Shown here one piece after another: positions 61,034 through 64,000 of a stretch of DNA of 64,000 nucleotides. The stretch is from CAZYVA01 sp964650695 (GTDB taxonomy: Bacteria; Bacillota; Clostridia; Lachnospirales; Lachnospiraceae). Within the stretch, counting starts at the first letter, position 1. Each line of letters opens with the position of its first letter. The notes under the pieces are model-generated. The model saw nothing but the letters and a program-made list of their open reading frames with translations, had not been told where the DNA came from and ran no database searches. The stretch lies in contig CAZYVA010000001.1 of assembly GCA_964650695.1 (NCBI GenBank), forward strand, positions 21,786-85,785, given 5' to 3'. The position numbers and the translations under genes are program-made.

Positions 61034-61879
61034 CTATTCTGTGATCTTGTCGTAAATCTGGTCATAATACTCATCCAGGGTACGCTCCACGTTGCCGGTC
61101 TTTGTGATCAGGATCTCCACGCGGCGGTTTTTCGCCCGGTCCTCAGCCGTATCAAAGCTGGCAATCGGATGGAACTGGCCGAAAGAAGAACTGATGAGCT
61201 TGGAAGGATCCACCACATTTTTCTTCTGGAGATATGCGGTCACGACGGCGCTTCTCATAGCGGAAAGCGTCCGGTCTGTGTCCACATTGTTCTGCTTGTT
61301 CGGATCCGCCTGGGATGTATGCCCGAAAATCTGGATCTCCTTGATGGCGGAAGCACAGGGCTTCACGATCTCCGCGAATTTGTCCATCATCTTTTTCCCT
61401 TCCTTGCGCATCACCCAGCTATCGCCGTCAAAAAACACGCGGTCGCGGAACGTGATGAACGTATAGCCGTCCCCCTGGGCGATCTCCACATCCGTCGAGC
61501 CGCCGGAAGCCTCGTCCTTCAAAGCCTGCAGGTCTTCAAACATGGTGTTGAACTGCTCGTTGATCTGCTCCGCCTGCGCCTCGGTCATCTCCTCCGACAT
61601 GGCATTTTCATCGACCATCTCCACATCCGCGCTTTCTTCAAGCTGCGTGCTGCCCGGCACGTCCTCCTCGCCGTTGTTCAGCTCCGGGTCAAGGACGACC
61701 TGCGATACCTCCTTGGCGGCCTCCGGGTTCAGGCTCTTTACCAGGTTCTCCCACTTGACCTGATCCACGGACGATATCGAATACAGCAGCACAAAGAAAC
61801 ATAAAAGCAATGTCACCATATCGCCGTATGTATCCATCCACGAACCAAGCTCTTCCGGTGAGCTTGCCTTTTTTTTCAC
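61034..61879 (-). CDS. motB: Flagellar stator protein MotB
   Basis: Peptidoglycan-binding stator subunit. One TM helix follows the start (MVTLLLCFFVLLYSI), with the proton-carrier Asp at MDTYGDM, then an OmpA/MotB domain (IQIFGHTSQADPN, FGQFHPIASFDTAEDRAKNR followed by RVEILI). GTG 61879 has AAGGAGG 9 bases upstream, giving 281 residues; the frame is open to 61969 but that would overlap motA. The linker is Glu-rich. motA precedes it by 90 bases. Confidence 0.93.
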   Translation of the reverse strand: MKKKASSPEELGSWMDTYGDMVTLLLCFFVLLYSISSVDQVKWENLVKSLNPEAAKEVSQVVLDPELNNGEEDVPGSTQLEESADVEMVDENAMSEEMTEAQAEQINEQFNTMFEDLQALKDEASGGSTDVEIAQGDGYTFITFRDRVFFDGDSWVMRKEGKKMMDKFAEIVKPCASAIKEIQIFGHTSQADPNKQNNVDTDRTLSAMRSAVVTAYLQKKNVVDPSKLISSSFGQFHPIASFDTAEDRAKNRRVEILITKTGNVERTLDEYYDQIYDKITE

Positions 61880-61969
61880 TGTCCGCCACCTCCTTACCGT
61901 AAACCGGACGCGGCCAGAGCCAAAAGAATCTTTGCCCCTGGTATCAGAAGTATAACACACTTCTATCAT

Positions 61970-62815
61970 TTATGCTGATTTTTTTTCTTTTTTGGCTTTC
62001 TTTTCCTTTTTCGGCTTCCCGCCGCCTTCTCCTCCTTCGCTGTCGAGTATCCTCTGCTGGTTTGTCTGATGGAGAAGGGAAACGAGCTTTTCTTTCAGCA
62101 TCTTCGGGTTATCACCCGCCTGGATGCCGACCACCCCTTCAATGATGACCTGCTTGTACAGCACTTCTTCTTCATTGCGGATACGGAGCTTTTTCGCAAT
62201 CGGAGCGAACAGAAGGTTGGCGAGGATACATCCGTAGAAAGTCGTGACAAGGGCAACTGACATGTTTTCGCCCAGGCTGGAAGAAGAACCGGAAGACAGA
62301 TCCATGGATTTCAGCATATTGATCAGGCCGACCAGCGTCCCGATCATGCCAAATGCTGGTGCGTAAGTAGATGCTTTTTCATAGATGGCTACCTCCGCGT
62401 CGTGGCGCTCGATCATATTGTCCACTTCGCCCTCCAGGACCTCCCGGACCGTCTCCGCCTCCATCGCATCGACCACCATCAGGATCCCTTTCTTGAAAAA
62501 TGGGTCGTCCAGCGTGTTCGCTTTCTCTTCCAGCGCTAAGAGCCCATCCTTCCTCGCCGTCTGCGCGTAATCGATAATCTCGTTAATGACCGGCTCTGTC
62601 TGGAACTTTTTCCCGCCGATCAACTTTGCAAAATGCTTCGGGATTTTTTTCAGCATATTTAGGGGGAAACTGGCAATCACCGCCGCGATCGTGCCCCCAA
62701 CCGTAATCACGATACTGGAGACATCGATAAAATTCCCAAGGTTTCCACTGCTCATGCACCCCCAGACAATCAGGCCAAAACCCAAAACCATCCCTATAAT
62801 TGTTGTCGGATCCAT
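61970..62815 (-). CDS. motA: Flagellar stator protein MotA
   Basis: 281-residue stator with four TM helices: TTIIGMVLGFGLIVWGC, VVDAMEAETVREVLEGEVDN in the cytoplasmic loop and the TM3-4 MIGTLVGLINMLKSMDLS, ALVTTFYGCILANLLFAPIA. Proton or sodium coupling cannot be told. The tail is very Lys-rich. flbD lies directly upstream. Confidence 0.96.
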   Translation of the reverse strand: MDPTTIIGMVLGFGLIVWGCMSSGNLGNFIDVSSIVITVGGTIAAVIASFPLNMLKKIPKHFAKLIGGKKFQTEPVINEIIDYAQTARKDGLLALEEKANTLDDPFFKKGILMVVDAMEAETVREVLEGEVDNMIERHDAEVAIYEKASTYAPAFGMIGTLVGLINMLKSMDLSSGSSSSLGENMSVALVTTFYGCILANLLFAPIAKKLRIRNEEEVLYKQVIIEGVVGIQAGDNPKMLKEKLVSLLHQTNQQRILDSEGGEGGGKPKKEKKAKKEKKSA

Positions 62816-62816
62816 A

Positions 62817-63014
62817 TTACAATTCCACCTTCAACCCGCCGAAAATTTTTCGGTTGTATTCTATGACCTTATCCACGATTTCTTCCTCGCTCTCCCGCAC
62901 GAGATGGTACTTTCCGTTCATCATCGTAATCTTGGATTCGGGAATCACGTCGATAAATTCTATCTGGCTGGAATTGATCACAACCGGTTCCCCATTCAGC
63001 TTGGTCAATATCAC
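62817..63014 (-). CDS. flbD: Flagellar FlbD family protein
   Basis: 65-residue protein when started at GTG 63014: VILTKLNGEPVVINSSQIEF, ESKITMMNGKYHLVRESEEE, both typical of FlbD (motA-adjacent, unknown molecular role). A GGGGG ribosome-site-like stretch precedes it. The frame continues to 63110, which would add 32 unmatched residues. Between flgE and motA, its usual place. Confidence 0.88.
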   Translation of the reverse strand: MILTKLNGEPVVINSSQIEFIDVIPESKITMMNGKYHLVRESEEEIVDKVIEYNRKIFGGLKVEL

Positions 63015-63191
63015 CAAGGCTTTCACCCCCTCATCCATGGCATCCGCCGCCGGCGGACCCGTTTTCGTAAAATGACGTTCCTGAAAAATGATGGTTCCGT
63101 ATCCTTCCACTGGCGGCGTCCCGCACTGCCGGGCCGCCGCCGGGAATCATACATGTTCCTCTGCTTTATACCGGTAAGGCTATAAATCCCC

Positions 63192-64000
63192 CTACCGCTT
63201 CATGCTGACAAGCTCCTCCAGCATCTCGTCCGTGACCGTGATGATCTTCGTATTCGCCTGATACCCGCGCTGGGTCGTGATCATCGTCGCGATATCCGAA
63301 GCAAGATCCGTGTTGGACATCTCCAGGTAATTGCTCTTGATGGCCCCGGTCTGCGCCGTTGTCTGCATCACGGTGACGGTGCCGGCGTTACGCCCGATCG
63401 TGTAAAGATAACCGCTGTTCTGCTCCAGGCCGTTCACGTTCTCCACCGACGCTACCGCCAGCATACCGATGGAAACGACCTTGCCGTTGACGTCCACGCC
63501 CAGGATGCTCCCATCTGTCCCGATCGTGTATGTAGAGATATCGTAACGGCTGTCGCTGAGGATCGGGTTTACGGTGCTGTTGGCATTCAACGTTGTCGCC
63601 GCATAATATATGCTGTTCTCCGGATCATAATAAACGGTGTTGCCACTCGCATCCGTAAAAATCTGGAAACCGGTAACCGCGTCCGTTGCAAAGGAAGAGG
63701 TATCCACTACTTCCGTCAGATTGCTTGAATCAAAGACTTCAAACTCTTTAGAAGTGTAATTATAACTCGTTCCGTCCCATGTGTAAATCTGCGTGGTATC
63801 ACTCTGGTTCACATAATATTCCGTATCACCATTTATACTTTTATACAGGTCATATACATTTCCCTCTGCATCTGTATAATAGCCCACAGTTTTTTTCTCC
63901 AGAGTGCCTATAATCAAGTTGGACGTATCATCTACTTTTTCATATACACCATTTTCTTTCGTATAAAACTTTTTTGTGGTTGCATCATAATAATAATCCG
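63192..64000 (-). CDS. flgE: Flagellar hook protein FlgE, N-terminal part outside window
   Basis: The C-terminal part of a hook protein; the frame remains open to base 64000. The terminal helix SNTDLASDIATMITTQRGYQ and KIITVTDEMLEELVSMKR are the FlgE end. Upstream, the exposed portion is rich in Tyr, Asp, Thr and Asn (YYDPENSIYYAATTLNANST; YTDAEGNVYDLYKSINGD), more than usual in hook proteins, and may contain an expanded variable domain. flbD follows after a 177-base spacer. Confidence 0.92.
   Translation of the reverse strand, partial: DYYYDATTKKFYTKENGVYEKVDDTSNLIIGTLEKKTVGYYTDAEGNVYDLYKSINGDTEYYVNQSDTTQIYTWDGTSYNYTSKEFEVFDSSNLTEVVDTSSFATDAVTGFQIFTDASGNTVYYDPENSIYYAATTLNANSTVNPILSDSRYDISTYTIGTDGSILGVDVNGKVVSIGMLAVASVENVNGLEQNSGYLYTIGRNAGTVTVMQTTAQTGAIKSNYLEMSNTDLASDIATMITTQRGYQANTKIITVTDEMLEELVSMKR

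Overview
The window reads as a chromosomal segment of a motile low-to-mid GC Gram-positive bacterium, most likely a Lachnospiraceae (Clostridia) member. The evidence is the Firmicutes-type flagellar/chemotaxis gene set (fliY with a CheC-like half fused to FliN, cheC, cheD, cheV, csrA-fliW, flbD, a YviE-like DUF6470 protein), strong AGGAGG Shine-Dalgarno sites, canonical TTGACA/TATAAT promoters, and a Gram-positive thioester/SpaA surface adhesin. No plasmid or phage backbone and no insertion sequence is seen. Nearly every gene lies on the minus strand; the exceptions are the tmRNA and a polY-yolD pair.

Left part (1-9.3 kb): housekeeping genes. A 5'-anchored but C-terminally truncated addB runs off the left edge, followed by dapF (with Ser at the usual catalytic Cys73 position), a TPR lipoprotein, ung, hisF, hisH and a two-component system. 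Positions 9.4-9.95 kb hold the plus-strand ssrA tmRNA with its own promoter. 10-14.8 kb holds twin paralogous secreted Ig-like (Big_2) proteins with a C-terminal papain-like Cys/His domain. 14.8-18.3 kb carries thrC and leuC-leuD. 18.4-23.5 kb is surface-related: a thioester-domain plus SpaA adhesin with a long structured leader, a PHP phosphoesterase and an LTA-synthase-like sulfatase-fold transferase. 23.7-25.7 kb is a Y-family polymerase with a YolD-like partner. 25.8-34.8 kb contains an SH3 lipoprotein, a small membrane protein, a MacA/MacB-type ABC efflux system, a MalT-like LuxR regulator and a TetR regulator.

Right part (34.9-64 kb): an almost unbroken flagellar and chemotaxis locus. 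In transcription order (right to left) it runs flgE (cut by the window edge), flbD, motA, motB, fliM, cheY, flgC, fliY/N, fliO, fliP, fliQ, fliR, flhB, flhA, fliA (sigma-28), two FlgF/FlgG rod proteins, cheC and cheD. It continues with a second block that I predict starts from a sigma-28 promoter: cheV, an EAL-like/HDOD protein, a ParA-like ATPase and a ComFB-domain protein. After that come fliD (also with a sigma-28-like promoter), fliS, a FliT-like protein, an orphan FtsE-like ATPase, flgM, flgN, flgK, flgL, DUF6470, fliW and csrA. The logic is the usual hierarchy: the early operon builds basal body, export gate and rod and makes FliA. FlgM, exported when the hook is complete, releases FliA for the late genes, while FliW-CsrA couples flagellin level to translation. 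cheA, cheW, cheB, cheR, flhF, flhG, flagellin and the flgB/fliE-fliK genes are not in the window.

The most interesting points are: (i) FliY carrying two internal copies of a FliM-type CheY-binding-like peptide in a tandemly duplicated linker; (ii) the cheV/EAL-HDOD/ParA/ComFB block under a predicted sigma-28 promoter; (iii) at least three families of short palindromic intergenic elements, several of them in flagellar gene leaders; (iv) the twin Big_2-hydrolase proteins, both apparently starting at TTG; (v) the thioester adhesin with its unexplained long leader; and (vi) the DapF active-site substitution. All assignments are from reading the sequence; no database search was run.
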